A stretch of 43,614 nucleotides of DNA from Xanthomonas cissicola (GTDB taxonomy: Bacteria > Pseudomonadota > Gammaproteobacteria > Xanthomonadales > Xanthomonadaceae), in NCBI RefSeq assembly GCF_008801575.1, contig NZ_VZPL01000038.1, forward strand, positions 1 to 43,614. The letters run 5' to 3'. The notes beneath the pieces were generated by a model. That model made no database searches and was not told the DNA's origin. It saw only the letters and a list, made by a program, of their open reading frames with translations. Position 1 is the first letter of the stretch; every line of letters begins with the position of its first letter. Both the position numbers and the translations under genes were made by a program. Positions 1-8,213 of this stretch are shown in pieces.

Positions 1-125
1 ACTGTTCCGTCGCTTGAAAGGCTACCGCCGGATTTTCTCGCGCTTCGAGAAGCTGGATGTCATGTTCCTTGGATTCCTCAGCTTCGTCCTAGTCGTTGAT
101 GGGCTTCGGATGTGTTAACAGGCCC
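1..125 (+). mobile_element. Right end of an IS5-family insertion sequence (truncated by window edge)
   Basis: The window opens inside a transposase reading frame that stops at 116-118. The bases just after it (GTTAACAGGCCC, about 114-125) look like a terminal inverted repeat, followed by CTAG, which could contain a short target duplication. The other end lies outside the window, so neither the matching repeat nor the duplication can be confirmed. The element ends about 14 bases beyond the 3' end of the lipocalin gene, which it does not disrupt. Confidence 0.7.
2..118 (+). CDS. IS5-family transposase, C-terminal fragment (5' end outside window)
   Basis: Only the last 38 residues are visible. 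They include the stretch RRLKGYRRIFSRFEKLDV followed by a hydrophobic tail ending DGLRMC. This ending, with an R-rich segment, the FSRFEKLD motif and a short hydrophobic tail, is typical of IS5-group transposases common in Xanthomonas. The segment corresponds to the region after the catalytic Glu of the DDE domain, so activity cannot be judged. No frameshift is visible in the part seen. Confidence 0.75.
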   Translation: MFRRLKGYRRIFSRFEKLDVMFLGFLSFVLVVDGLRMC

Positions 126-138
126 TAGTCGGAATCCC

Positions 139-648
139 CTACGGAAGCGGTTGCTCGGTCAGCCGCCCGGTGTGCGGGGTGTGGATCAGTGGCGCCAGGT
201 CGAAGCCTTGTTCGCGTGCATGCGCCAGATAGGCCTGGGCGATGTTTTCGTCCAGCTGCGGCAACCGTGCAAGTAGCCATAAGTATTTGCGATCCGGGCT
301 GCCGACCAGTGCGGCGGTGTAATCGGCATCGATGCGCATCACCCAGTAGTCGCCTTTGGTAAAAGGGATCCAGCGCAGACCCTCGGGTAGGAAGGTCACT
401 TCCAGCCGGCTGTGCGTGTCGTCGATGGCGCGCGCCTGGCCGATCGCTTCTTCCAGCTCGCCTTCCGCGGTAAAACAGCGATTCTGGACGCGCACGCTGC
501 CGTCGTCTTCCAGGGTGTAGTGCGCCGACACATCGGTGCAGTCCGCATCCTCGAAGCGGGTCGGCAGGCGGGCGATTTCGTACCACGTGCCTAGGTAGCG
601 ATTCAGATCCAGCGAAGGGACAGTGGCGAGTTCGGGATGGTGGCTCAT
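139..648 (-). CDS. Lipocalin family protein (Blc-like)
   Basis: A 169-residue protein with the lipocalin signature GTWYEIARLP at residues 20-29, followed by alternating beta strands and a late YLWLLAR strand, as in bacterial lipocalins of the Blc group. The family forms an eight-stranded barrel that binds fatty acids or lysophospholipids. E. coli Blc is an outer-membrane lipoprotein, but this protein has no signal peptide or lipobox from the chosen start (MSHHPELATV), so it should be cytosolic unless it starts further upstream. The frame stays open to a GTG at 948, but that extension is proline/alanine-rich, crosses the GGCACC repeat and looks non-coding. The gene stands alone: an IS end lies on its 3' side and comM, in the same direction, upstream. 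Confidence 0.88.
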   Translation of the reverse strand: MSHHPELATVPSLDLNRYLGTWYEIARLPTRFEDADCTDVSAHYTLEDDGSVRVQNRCFTAEGELEEAIGQARAIDDTHSRLEVTFLPEGLRWIPFTKGDYWVMRIDADYTAALVGSPDRKYLWLLARLPQLDENIAQAYLAHAREQGFDLAPLIHTPHTGRLTEQPLP

Positions 649-996
649 ACAGGCCTCAGCACAATGGAGTGGCGCCTGTTGTACGTGTCGCGCCATGAAA
701 TGCATGTTGGGATGCGGCGCGAGCGGCCGTGCAGCAAGGACGGGCGTGCGCGGGAGCATCGGCTCGGTGCGTATTGGCGTTGGCACGATGCCGCTCGTGG
801 GCCGATGCCGCCCAAGCGACCAATTGGCTGCATGCGATGAACACCGCGGCGGCGAATGATGTTGCGCACCGGCACCGGCACCGGCACCGGCACCGGCACC
901 GGCATAACGTCCTGGCAAAGCGGGCGCTCTGCAGTACCAGGATGGCACGCCCGCGCATGGCTTGCGGATCGCGGCCCGGTTGACCGGACGAGCGCG
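649..996. other. Intergenic region between lipocalin gene and comM
   Basis: This 348-base stretch has no convincing gene. Open frames across it run over the GGCACC tandem repeat and give low-complexity peptides. It should hold the promoter of the lipocalin gene and the 3' end of the comM transcript, but no clear -10/-35 pair or terminator hairpin with a T run was seen. Confidence 0.5.
866..904. repeat. GGCACC hexanucleotide tandem repeat (about 6.5 copies)
   Basis: Five perfect GGCACC units occupy 871-900, with a partial unit on each side (GCACC at 866-870 and GGCA at 901-904). The run is uninterrupted and perfectly in phase, so it is a good candidate for copy-number change by slippage. It lies about 220 bases upstream of the lipocalin start and 93 bases beyond the comM stop, so a length change would not alter either protein. 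Confidence 0.95.
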
Positions 997-2517
997 CTAC
1001 GCCGCGCTGGCGGCGCCAAGCGCACGATCCAGTTTGCGGTAGCCGATCGCTTCGGTGAGATGGCGTGTGGCGATGTCTGCGCTGTCGTCGAGATCGGCGA
1101 TGGTGCGCGCAACGCGCAGGATGCGATGCATCGAGCGTGCGGACAGCTGCAGCTGTTCGATGGCGCGCTCCAGCAGCACCTGATCGTCGTGTTGCAGACG
1201 GCAATGGCGGTCGGTGTCGGCCTGGTCCAGTTGCGCATTGGGCAGCGCACCACGTGCAAGCTGTCGTTGTCGCGCGGCGACCACGCGGGCACGTACGCTG
1301 GCGCTGTCTTCACCGAGGTTGCCGCTGCGCAGCGCCTGCGGAGGGAGGCGTGGCACTTCGACATGCAGATCAATGCGGTCCAGCAACGGGCCGGAGATGC
1401 GGCTGCGGTAGCGGCGGATGCTGTCGCTGCTGCAGCGGCAGCGCCCGCTGCCATCGCCTGCCCAGCCGCACGGGCAGGGATTCATGGCGGCGACCAATTG
1501 AAAGCGCGCCGGAAAATCCACGCTGCGCGCCGCGCGCGCGATCGTGACCACGCCCGACTCCAAGGGCTCGCGCAAGACTTCCAGGGTTTGCCGTTGCCAT
1601 TCGGGCAATTCGTCCAGGAACAGCACGCCGTTGTGAGACAGCGAGATCTCGCCGGGGCGCGGATGCGTGCCGCCGCCGACCAGGGCCACTGCGCTGGCGG
1701 TGTGATGCGGGGCGCGGTACGGCCGTTGCCGCCAGCGGGCCAGATCCAGCCCACGGCCGCTCATCGAGGTGATTGCAGCGGTTTCCAGTGCTTCTGCTTC
1801 GCTGGCTTCGGGCAATAGACCAGGCAGGCGCGAGGCCAGCAGCGTCTTGCCGCAACCGGGGCTGCCGACCAGCAACAGATGGTGCCCACCGGCAGCGGCG
1901 ATTTCCAGCGCGCGACGTGCGTGCGGTTGCCCGCGCACGTCGGCCATATCGGGCAGGGCGCGTGCGCCGAGCGCCTGCACTGCTAGCTCGGCGGCGGGCG
2001 CTTTCTGGCTGCCGTTGAGCGTGGCGCAGACGTCCAGCAGGGTGCGTGCGGTGAAGGCTTCGACGTGCCCGGCGATGGCGGCTTCGGCACCGTTGGCGAG
2101 CGGGACGATCAGCCGTCGCCCGGCCTGCGCGGCCGCCAGCGCCGCGGGCAGCACGCCGTCGACACCACGCAGCTCGCCGGTAAGCGCAAGCTCGCCGAGG
2201 AATTCGTAATCGGCCAGGGCCTGGCGGTCGATCTGCCCGCTGGCAGCCAGGATGCCGAGGGCGATCGGCAGATCGAACCGGCCGCCTTCTTTCGGTAGAT
2301 CAGCCGGTGCCAGGTTGATGGTGATGCGCCGGGCGGGGAATTCGAACTGTGCGCACAGCAGGGCAGCGCGCACACGCTCGCGCGATTCGCGCACTGCCGC
2401 TTCGGGCAGGCCCACGATCTGGGTAGAGGGAAGCCCGCCGGAGAGATGCACTTCCACCCGAACCTCAGGCGCATGCACCCCCACGCGGGCACGGCTGTGC
2501 ACCAGCGCCAGACTCAT
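997..2517 (-). CDS. comM: ComM / YifB-like Mg-chelatase family AAA+ ATPase
   Basis: A 506-residue protein with the ComM layout. The N-terminal domain (about 1-190) has the LSGGLPSTQIVGLPEAAVRE segment and the NLAPADLPKEGGRFDLPIAL segment. The AAA+ Mg-chelatase domain follows, with Walker A GSPGCGKT at 218-225 and a Walker B region LFLDELPEW. It also has the MNPCPCGW cysteine motif and a C-terminal helical domain. ComM is a hexameric DNA helicase that drives branch migration of incoming single strands during natural transformation. Length matches the family. The ubiK start lies upstream on the same strand, with 15 bases between the ubiK stop and the comM ATG, so the two are probably cotranscribed. 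Confidence 0.95.
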   Translation of the reverse strand: MSLALVHSRARVGVHAPEVRVEVHLSGGLPSTQIVGLPEAAVRESRERVRAALLCAQFEFPARRITINLAPADLPKEGGRFDLPIALGILAASGQIDRQALADYEFLGELALTGELRGVDGVLPAALAAAQAGRRLIVPLANGAEAAIAGHVEAFTARTLLDVCATLNGSQKAPAAELAVQALGARALPDMADVRGQPHARRALEIAAAGGHHLLLVGSPGCGKTLLASRLPGLLPEASEAEALETAAITSMSGRGLDLARWRQRPYRAPHHTASAVALVGGGTHPRPGEISLSHNGVLFLDELPEWQRQTLEVLREPLESGVVTIARAARSVDFPARFQLVAAMNPCPCGWAGDGSGRCRCSSDSIRRYRSRISGPLLDRIDLHVEVPRLPPQALRSGNLGEDSASVRARVVAARQRQLARGALPNAQLDQADTDRHCRLQHDDQVLLERAIEQLQLSARSMHRILRVARTIADLDDSADIATRHLTEAIGYRKLDRALGAASAA

Positions 2518-2532
2518 GGTGGTGGCCTTCGT

Positions 2533-2814
2533 TCAGGTGGTGGTGGTGGGCGGTGCGGCAGGCGGCGCGCCGGGGGCGCGTGTTTCCAGTGCGGCGACGG
2601 CCTGCTCCAGTGCGTCGAGTTTTTCGCGGGTGCGTAGCAAGACCGCGCGCTGCACATCGAACTCTTCGCGGGTGACCAGGTCCAGCTTGCCCAGGCCGGC
2701 CTGCAACGCGCCCTTGAACGTGCTCTGCAGTTCTTCGCGCGATTGGCGCAGGCCCGGCGGCACCAGGTCGCTGAGGCGGCGGGCGAGGTCGTCGAGCTGG
2801 TTGAAATCGATCAT
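2533..2814 (-). CDS. ubiK: Ubiquinone biosynthesis accessory factor UbiK (YqiC/BMFP family)
   Basis: A 93-residue protein. An amphipathic N-terminal helix (IDFNQLDDLARRLSDLVPPG) is followed by a segment beginning TREEFDVQRAVLLRTREKL that should form a trimeric coiled coil, then a proline/threonine tail ending TTTT. This is the YqiC/UbiK pattern. In E. coli UbiK is a membrane-associated partner of UbiJ that aids aerobic ubiquinone synthesis; older annotations call it a membrane fusogenic protein. It heads a likely two-gene unit with comM. Its upstream region is shared with the divergent P-II gene. Confidence 0.88.
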   Translation of the reverse strand: MIDFNQLDDLARRLSDLVPPGLRQSREELQSTFKGALQAGLGKLDLVTREEFDVQRAVLLRTREKLDALEQAVAALETRAPGAPPAAPPTTTT

Positions 2815-2926
2815 GGTGTTCTCCGCAGGTCCGTAGGAAGCCTAGTGCAGGCCGGGACACGCGGGACATCGGCAAGGCAGTCGGCAGGCGGTAAGGATAG
2901 TCCCATTCGGCTGTCGTCCGCGGTGA

Positions 2927-3343
<417 letters not shown>

Positions 3344-3645
3344 GTTCGCAACCCGGTGTTTGGTGCTTGCCAGGTGTGTGGTGGGCGACGAGGGGTTTGA
3401 TGCCCTCGGCCCGCGCAACGTCGATAGCGGGGGCCGTATTGCTGAGCCGGCGATGCAGCCAGCGGTGCTGGATCAGGCGTATTGCAGTTGCACCGACCGC
3501 AGGGAACCGGGCCGCTCAAGCCATGCGGCGTGCGCCGCATGCGCTCAGTGCATTGATGGTGGCGCGCATCACCGCAGCGGATGCGCGGCTGTGCGCCTAC
3601 GGGCAAGGCCGCTGCCAGGCGCGACGGCGCTACCACCCGTTGTTT

Positions 3646-3663
3646 CATACCATTTCAATACCG
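3646..3663. promoter_or_regulatory. NagQ-like operator, distal box
   Basis: The sequence is CATACCA, then four bases TTTC, then AATACCG. On the other strand this is CGGTATT-N4-TGGTATG. It closely matches the published description of Xanthomonas NagQ boxes as two imperfect TGGTATT repeats four bases apart in A/T-rich surroundings. It lies 165 bases upstream of the GH84 start. NagQ is a GntR-family repressor of N-acetylglucosamine genes; binding here is inferred. Confidence 0.6.
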
Positions 3664-3799
3664 CCACCTATCGCTGACGCACTTTCTGGACTGCGATGCA
3701 GAGGCAGGTTGATGTCACCTCAGGCCAATCCACGTATTGGCCAAATTGAAATTCTGGCCGCGCTTGTCGCCGTCGCGCGACTTGCCTACCCTAGGGCGT

Positions 3800-3817
3800 A
3801 ATACCATTCCAATACCG
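3800..3817. promoter_or_regulatory. NagQ-like operator, proximal box
   Basis: AATACCA, four bases TTCC, then AATACCG; on the other strand CGGTATT-N4-TGGTATT. One half is a perfect TGGTATT. The box ends 10 bases before the GH84 start codon and touches the GGAG ribosome-binding site (3817-3820). A bound repressor would block transcription elongation or initiation right at the gene. Repeat spacing and content agree with the distal box, which makes coincidence unlikely. Confidence 0.68.
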
Positions 3818-3827
3818 GAGTTCGAGA

Positions 3828-5813
3828 ATGAAGCGACGCAACAGCAAGCCGGGCGTGCGCCTGCTTTCGGTCTTGGTGGCGCTGGGCCTGGCTGCCCCTG
3901 CGTTGGCGCAATCGGTCACCGAACCGGTCACCCAGCCGGCGATCTATCCGACTCCGGTCTCGATCACGCTGGATGGTGCGACCGTCACCTTGGGCCGCTC
4001 GGCGGTGCTGGTGGTCGCCCCTGGCGCGGACAAGGCCACGGTGGCGCTGGTGCGCAGCATTCTCGATGTCGCCGGCGTCACCAAGATTGCGACCGCCACA
4101 CGCCTGCCTGCCACCCTGGACCGCCCGTACATCGTGCTCGGCACCGGCGATGCGGCAGTGGTGCGCGATGCGCTGACGCGCAGCAAGGCGACGCAGGACA
4201 CCCATAAGGAAGGCTACACGCTGGCCAGCGTTGCGCGCGATCGCGGCAGCCTGATCACGCTGGCCGGCCACGATGACGATGGCCTGTTTCATGCGGCGCA
4301 GACGCTGCGGCAGCTGGTCGAGCGGCCGGCCATCCCGACGCTGACGATCCAGGATTACCCGTCCATGCCGATCCGCGGCACCATCGAAGGCTTCTACGGC
4401 GCGCCGTGGTCGATGAGCGATCGCAGCAAGCACATCGATTTCCTCGCCCGCACCAAGGCCAATACCTTCATTTACAGCCCGAAGGACGACCCTTACGCGC
4501 GCGATCGCTGGCGCGAGCCGTACCCGAAGGCGACCTTGAAGGCGCTCGGCCAACTGGCCGCCACCGCCAAGCGTAATCACGTCGATTTCGTCTATGCGAT
4601 TTCGCCTGGCCCCACAGTGTGCTTCTCCGATCCGGCCGATGCCAAGGCCTTGTTGCGCAAGTTCGATGCGTTCCGCGCGCTGGGCGTGCGCAGCTTCTAC
4701 GTGGCGCTGGACGACATCGAATACACCAAATGGAATTGCGAACGCGACAAGACCACCTTCGGCGAATCCGGCGCGCAGGCGGCCGGTATCGCGCAGTCGC
4801 ATCTGCTCAATCTGGTGCAGGCGGATCTGGTCGCGCGCCACGATGCGGCCTCCGAACTCATCATGGTGCCGACCGAGTACTACGACGCCAAAGAGAGCCC
4901 GTACAAGGAAGCGCTGCGCAAGCATCTGGACCCGAAGATCGTGGTGCAGTGGACCGGCACCGACGTGGTGCCGCCGGCCATTTCCATCCCCGATGCGCGC
5001 GCGGCCACCAAGGCGTTCGGCCGCAGGACGCTGCTGTGGGACAACTACCCGGTCAACGACTTCGAAACCTCGGCCGGGCGCCTGCTGATGGCGCCGTATG
5101 CGCGGCGCGAGGCGGGTCTGTCGGCCGAGTTGTCGGGCATCGTCTCCAACCCGATGAACCAGGAAGTGCCCAGCCGCGTCGCGGTGATGGGTGTGGCCGC
5201 GTTCGCCTGGAACGACAAGGACTACGACGCGCAACGCACCTGGCACGCGGCGGCGCGCGATCTTGCCGGCGGCGATGCGCGTGTCGCTGCGGCCCTGCTG
5301 ACCTTCTTCGACACCCAGCACTTGGCGCCAACCTTTGGCAGCCAGCCGTGGCAGGAACAGGCGCCACGCTTGAAGGCCGTGCTCGATCATGTACGCGAGG
5401 CAATCGCGCTTGGCGATGCGGCAACACGCACGCAGGCGATTGCCGAACTGGCACGCACTGCCGACGAAATGGCTGCGGCACCGCAGATCATCCGCGACGG
5501 CGTGGCCGACAAGGGCTTTGCCGAGCAATCGCGCCCCTGGCTGGAGGCAATGGAAGATTGGGGCCATGCGCTGCAGAAGACGGCAGCCGGGCTGGATGCG
5601 GCCAATCGCGGCGACACGCAGACGCCCGCGTTGTTTGCCGAGGCGGCTGCGATCGCCGCCGTCGCGAGCCAGATCCCATCGATTCCCGGCGCCACGCGCT
5701 TCGGCGGCCCGGTCAAGATCGCCGACGGCGTGCTGGACCGCTTCATCGCGCAGGCACCGCACTTGATCGCCTATCGCCAGGTGGCAGTGACTGATTCGGC
5801 AGCAGCAAAGTGA
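3828..5813 (+). CDS. Exported GH84 beta-N-acetylglucosaminidase (O-GlcNAcase/hyaluronidase-like)
   Basis: A 661-residue protein with a signal peptide (hydrophobic LLSVLVALGLAAPALA, predicted cleavage after ALA-Q), so it should be periplasmic or secreted. An N-terminal GH20b-like domain is followed by the GH84 barrel. The motif GTIEGFYGAPWS lies near residues 184-195, and the adjacent catalytic aspartates D295-D296 sit in VALDDIEY, almost the same position as in Clostridium NagJ. GH84 enzymes cleave terminal beta-linked GlcNAc by substrate-assisted catalysis. Two NagQ-like boxes upstream suggest control by N-acetylglucosamine. Likely substrates are therefore GlcNAc-bearing plant N-glycans, chitin-derived or envelope glycans rather than protein O-GlcNAc. 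A GGAG ribosome-binding site lies 7 bases before the ATG. Confidence 0.9.
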   Translation: MKRRNSKPGVRLLSVLVALGLAAPALAQSVTEPVTQPAIYPTPVSITLDGATVTLGRSAVLVVAPGADKATVALVRSILDVAGVTKIATATRLPATLDRPYIVLGTGDAAVVRDALTRSKATQDTHKEGYTLASVARDRGSLITLAGHDDDGLFHAAQTLRQLVERPAIPTLTIQDYPSMPIRGTIEGFYGAPWSMSDRSKHIDFLARTKANTFIYSPKDDPYARDRWREPYPKATLKALGQLAATAKRNHVDFVYAISPGPTVCFSDPADAKALLRKFDAFRALGVRSFYVALDDIEYTKWNCERDKTTFGESGAQAAGIAQSHLLNLVQADLVARHDAASELIMVPTEYYDAKESPYKEALRKHLDPKIVVQWTGTDVVPPAISIPDARAATKAFGRRTLLWDNYPVNDFETSAGRLLMAPYARREAGLSAELSGIVSNPMNQEVPSRVAVMGVAAFAWNDKDYDAQRTWHAAARDLAGGDARVAAALLTFFDTQHLAPTFGSQPWQEQAPRLKAVLDHVREAIALGDAATRTQAIAELARTADEMAAAPQIIRDGVADKGFAEQSRPWLEAMEDWGHALQKTAAGLDAANRGDTQTPALFAEAAAIAAVASQIPSIPGATRFGGPVKIADGVLDRFIAQAPHLIAYRQVAVTDSAAAK

Positions 5814-6016
5814 TGGGGTAGTGCAGAAACACCGCGGCGCGCATAGGGAATGGTTCGCGTCGCGGTGCATGCAAACACGGCAGCGCCATTGCCATCTGCA
5901 TCGCAGCACGTGGCATGGCGCGCTCGAAGGATGTCCGCGCTACGGATCAAACCGACGACTCAGCGCAGCAGTCGAGCGTAACGGCGTGCTCGGTCGCCTT
6001 TCGTCAGCAGCGCTGA

Positions 6017-6673
6017 TCACGCCTTGCCTTTCAAACGTGGATACAGCCGCTTCCAGCCGCTACGGATTACCTGTATCCAGCGCGGTTCCGCACTGCGTGC
6101 CGATTCGTCGACACTCGGTGCGATGCCAGCAAGGCGATGGCGCATTTTCTGAAAGTTGGCCACGTCGCTACGTTGCAGCTGACGTGCCAGCGTGCCGCGC
6201 CGCAGCCAGCGCGGGAATCGCCATGCCGAAGTGAAATCGATCAGCACCGGCACTCCCGCACTGACCACCACATTGGTGCCATGCAGATCGTTATGGGTGA
6301 TGCCGAACGCATGCAGCCGACGTAGCGCCTGCTGCAATTGCTGGAAGACCTCCTGGCCCACGACGGTGCTGGCGCTGAGCGTGTCGCCTGGAATGAATTC
6401 CATGCCCAGCGCCAGCCCGCCCAGCGTGCCGAGCAGGGCCGGTGCGTGCCGCCAGCCCTGCAACTGCCGCAGCATGCTGGCCTCGTGGCGCACCATCAAC
6501 CGCGCAATGGGCGCCAGCAATGTGCGGCGATAGCGGCCGTAGTCCTTGACCACCGCCGGTTGCCCGTTCACATGAGTGCGGTAGACGTCCGGCTCGAGCA
6601 GCCGGGTGCCTTGCTTGAGTAGAACGGGAGTGACGAGGTGCAGGCTGGACACGTCCAGCGGCTGGTAATGCAT
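6017..6673 (-). CDS. Small RIO/LPS-core-type kinase (WaaP/InaA-like)
   Basis: A 218-residue protein with a minimal kinase fold. It has Lys43 in AVVKDYG, Glu64 in RHEASML, the catalytic loop HNDLHGTNVVV (Asp129, Asn134) and the metal-binding Asp146 in LIDF. The HxDLHxxN arrangement and short length match the bacterial RIO1/BUD32-like and lipopolysaccharide kinase group rather than Hanks-type Ser/Thr kinases. A substrate such as a core heptose or Kdo is plausible but not shown. All core catalytic residues are present. The C-terminal basic segment (WKRLYPRLKGKA) could favour membrane association. The gene stands alone, convergent with the GH84 gene. An A/T-rich promoter-like stretch lies about 100 bases upstream. 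Confidence 0.75.
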   Translation of the reverse strand: MHYQPLDVSSLHLVTPVLLKQGTRLLEPDVYRTHVNGQPAVVKDYGRYRRTLLAPIARLMVRHEASMLRQLQGWRHAPALLGTLGGLALGMEFIPGDTLSASTVVGQEVFQQLQQALRRLHAFGITHNDLHGTNVVVSAGVPVLIDFTSAWRFPRWLRRGTLARQLQRSDVANFQKMRHRLAGIAPSVDESARSAEPRWIQVIRSGWKRLYPRLKGKA

Positions 6674-7225
6674 GGCAGTTCTCCAGACCTTGGCGGCGCG
6701 GAGAGGTCACGCGTTGCGCAGGTTCACTGTGATCGCGAGGGATCGGTCTGCCCAATTTTAGAACTTGCGGGTATTGAAATTATATTTATTTAACAAATGA
6801 AATGTTCCGGGAGTGGAACGGCTTTTGGAATCAGGCGTTTGGCGGAAGTCGCGATTCGATACAGTGGCATGTGCCAGCGCGTACATGCAGGCAATGCCGA
6901 TGCAGGCGACTTGTTCGTATCGCCAGCGCTGCGCCTCCTCTAGGCGAGGCCTGTCAGTTCACACGCCCGGGGTGCGGTGGCAGTCACGCTGCTTCTTGAC
7001 ACGGGCTGAGACTCCATACACTGTGCCGGCTGCGGTCAGGGGGCCGCATACGCGTTGGCACGGGCACGCTCTTTGGGCAGTGCCCGGCTCGATGTCGTGC
7101 GACATCCGGTGATGCCGGGAAGCCCCCGAATGCGACCGCAACTGCGCCGCTTCCAGACGCCGTCAGGTTGCCACCTGCATGCGCAAGGATGCGGAAACGA
7201 TGGAGGACGACTCATTGGGGATGCA
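6674..7225. other. Divergent intergenic region (kinase / beta-barrel protein)
   Basis: This 552-base region has no credible gene. Its centre (about 6750-6805) is strikingly A/T-rich for this genome and contains TATAAT on the minus strand, a plausible -10 for the kinase gene. It also has a degenerate NagQ-like repeat (6769-6786) and the inverted repeat GTTCC-N6-GGAAC at 6804-6819. The rest shows nothing recognisable. Confidence 0.5.
6804..6819. promoter_or_regulatory. Inverted repeat GTTCC-N6-GGAAC, possible operator
   Basis: A perfect five-base inverted repeat with a six-base spacer lies just upstream of the A/T-rich, TATAAT-containing stretch that reads toward the kinase gene. Its position fits a protein-binding site, but such short repeats occur by chance and I do not recognise a regulator for it. 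Confidence 0.25.
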
Positions 7226-8020
7226 ATGAAAAGGACCGCAACACTGCTGTTGGCTTGCACGGCATTCGGCGTCACGGCTCAGGCCTCGGCGCAGTCGTTG
7301 TCGCGCGGATGGGACAGCTACCGTCAACAGCAAAAGCAGCAGACCGTCACCCAGGGCGCCACCGCGCCTGCAGCGCCATCGTCCGTTGGCGGAGCGCCGG
7401 CCGCTGTGGGTGGAAGCGGCTCCGGCCAACCTGGTGCGTCCGGCGGATTCAGTACGGTGACCGAGCGGACGTCGGCAGAGGCAACGCCTGTCGCGCCTGC
7501 CGACGTATCGGCGCCACCGCGCGAAGAAGAGCAACGCCTCAAAAGCGGACTGTTCCTTGGTGTGCAGAGCGGCAAAGCCAAGGTGTTTGAAAATGGCAAG
7601 CAGGATATGCAGGGCTTCAACGTTGGCTACCGCTGGCGCGCAGGTCCGGTCACATTGATCGGCATCGAAGCCGCAACCGGGAAAGTGGATGGTTCCAAGG
7701 ACGCGGACGGCTTTGTTGTCATTCCAAACGTGGATTTCGGCAGCCTCGGTGGAACGGCGCGCTTCAACTTCGGCGATGCCCCGGTATTTGCGCTTGTGCG
7801 GCTGGGCTATTGGGGCGGTACGGCGAAAGGTGAGGACTACAACGAGCGCGTCTATGGTGCGTACGTGGGCGCTGGTCTCGGTGTGGATATCGGCAAGCAC
7901 GTCAGCTTGAGCGCGCTCTACACGAATTACGTCTACGCTGATGAGTATTACGACGACTATGAAGACCTCACGATCAATCGTGCGGAAGTGCTGAGTTTCG
8001 GAGCCGAGATCCGCTTTTGA
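7226..8020 (+). CDS. Outer-membrane beta-barrel protein with Ala/Gly/Pro-rich linker
   Basis: A 264-residue protein. A signal peptide (LLLACTAFGVTAQASA, cleavage before QSLSRG) is followed by a glutamine- then alanine/proline/glycine-rich segment of low complexity (about 30-105). A C-terminal domain of alternating amphipathic strands ends in EIRF, the terminal phenylalanine preferred by the BAM machinery. The barrel domain (about 107-264) has GLFLGVQSG, FNVGYRWR and YVGAGLGVDIG strands, fitting an eight-stranded OmpA/OmpX-like barrel. Function is unknown. Start: MKRTATLLL is chosen because it opens the signal peptide; an ATG eight residues earlier in another frame is unrelated. It is monocistronic, with a hairpin after the stop. 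Confidence 0.75.
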   Translation: MKRTATLLLACTAFGVTAQASAQSLSRGWDSYRQQQKQQTVTQGATAPAAPSSVGGAPAAVGGSGSGQPGASGGFSTVTERTSAEATPVAPADVSAPPREEEQRLKSGLFLGVQSGKAKVFENGKQDMQGFNVGYRWRAGPVTLIGIEAATGKVDGSKDADGFVVIPNVDFGSLGGTARFNFGDAPVFALVRLGYWGGTAKGEDYNERVYGAYVGAGLGVDIGKHVSLSALYTNYVYADEYYDDYEDLTINRAEVLSFGAEIRF

Positions 8021-8038
8021 TGCGGGCCAATGGTAAAG

Positions 8039-8064
8039 AAGGGCGGGCGGCAGCGCTCGCCCTT
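8039..8064 (+). terminator. Hairpin after the beta-barrel gene
   Basis: The left arm AAGGGCGGGC (8039-8048) pairs with GCTCGCCCTT (8055-8064) over ten positions with one G-T wobble, around a six-base loop. It starts 18 bases after the stop codon. Only two T follow the stem, so it may be a weak intrinsic terminator or an RNA-stabilising 3' hairpin. Confidence 0.6.
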
Positions 8065-8213
8065 CTGCGTCATGCCGCATGCAACCGCTATGCGGCGGAC
8101 AGCAAAATCCATTTGAAGCTGCACCGCAAACGGTCGTCGGCATTGCACAGCCATCCATGCGGCTTGCTGTAGTGTCCTGGTCAACGCACTGATTCAGCCG
8201 TGGGCGAGGGCAG

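Larger units (their letters stand above)
3344..3827. other. Intergenic region upstream of the GH84 gene
   Basis: This 484-base region has no recognisable gene. Short open frames in it are not similar to anything I know, and no remnant of amtB is visible. Its 3' half carries two NagQ-like direct-repeat boxes (3646-3663 and 3800-3817), annotated separately. Confidence 0.6.

Noticed and set aside
866..904. Tandem GGCACC units as a CRISPR array
   Set aside because: Units are six bases and directly adjacent with no spacers, and no cas gene is present.
3360..3677. A 105-residue frame between the P-II and GH84 genes as a small gene or amtB remnant
   Set aside because: No hydrophobic segments or ammonium-transporter motifs, several competing frames of similar length, and it runs into the distal NagQ-like box.
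3786..5909. A 707-residue open frame antisense to the GH84 gene
   Set aside because: It is fully opposite a gene with clear catalytic motifs, is rich in Arg/His/Gly as expected of a GC-rich shadow frame, and shows no domain.
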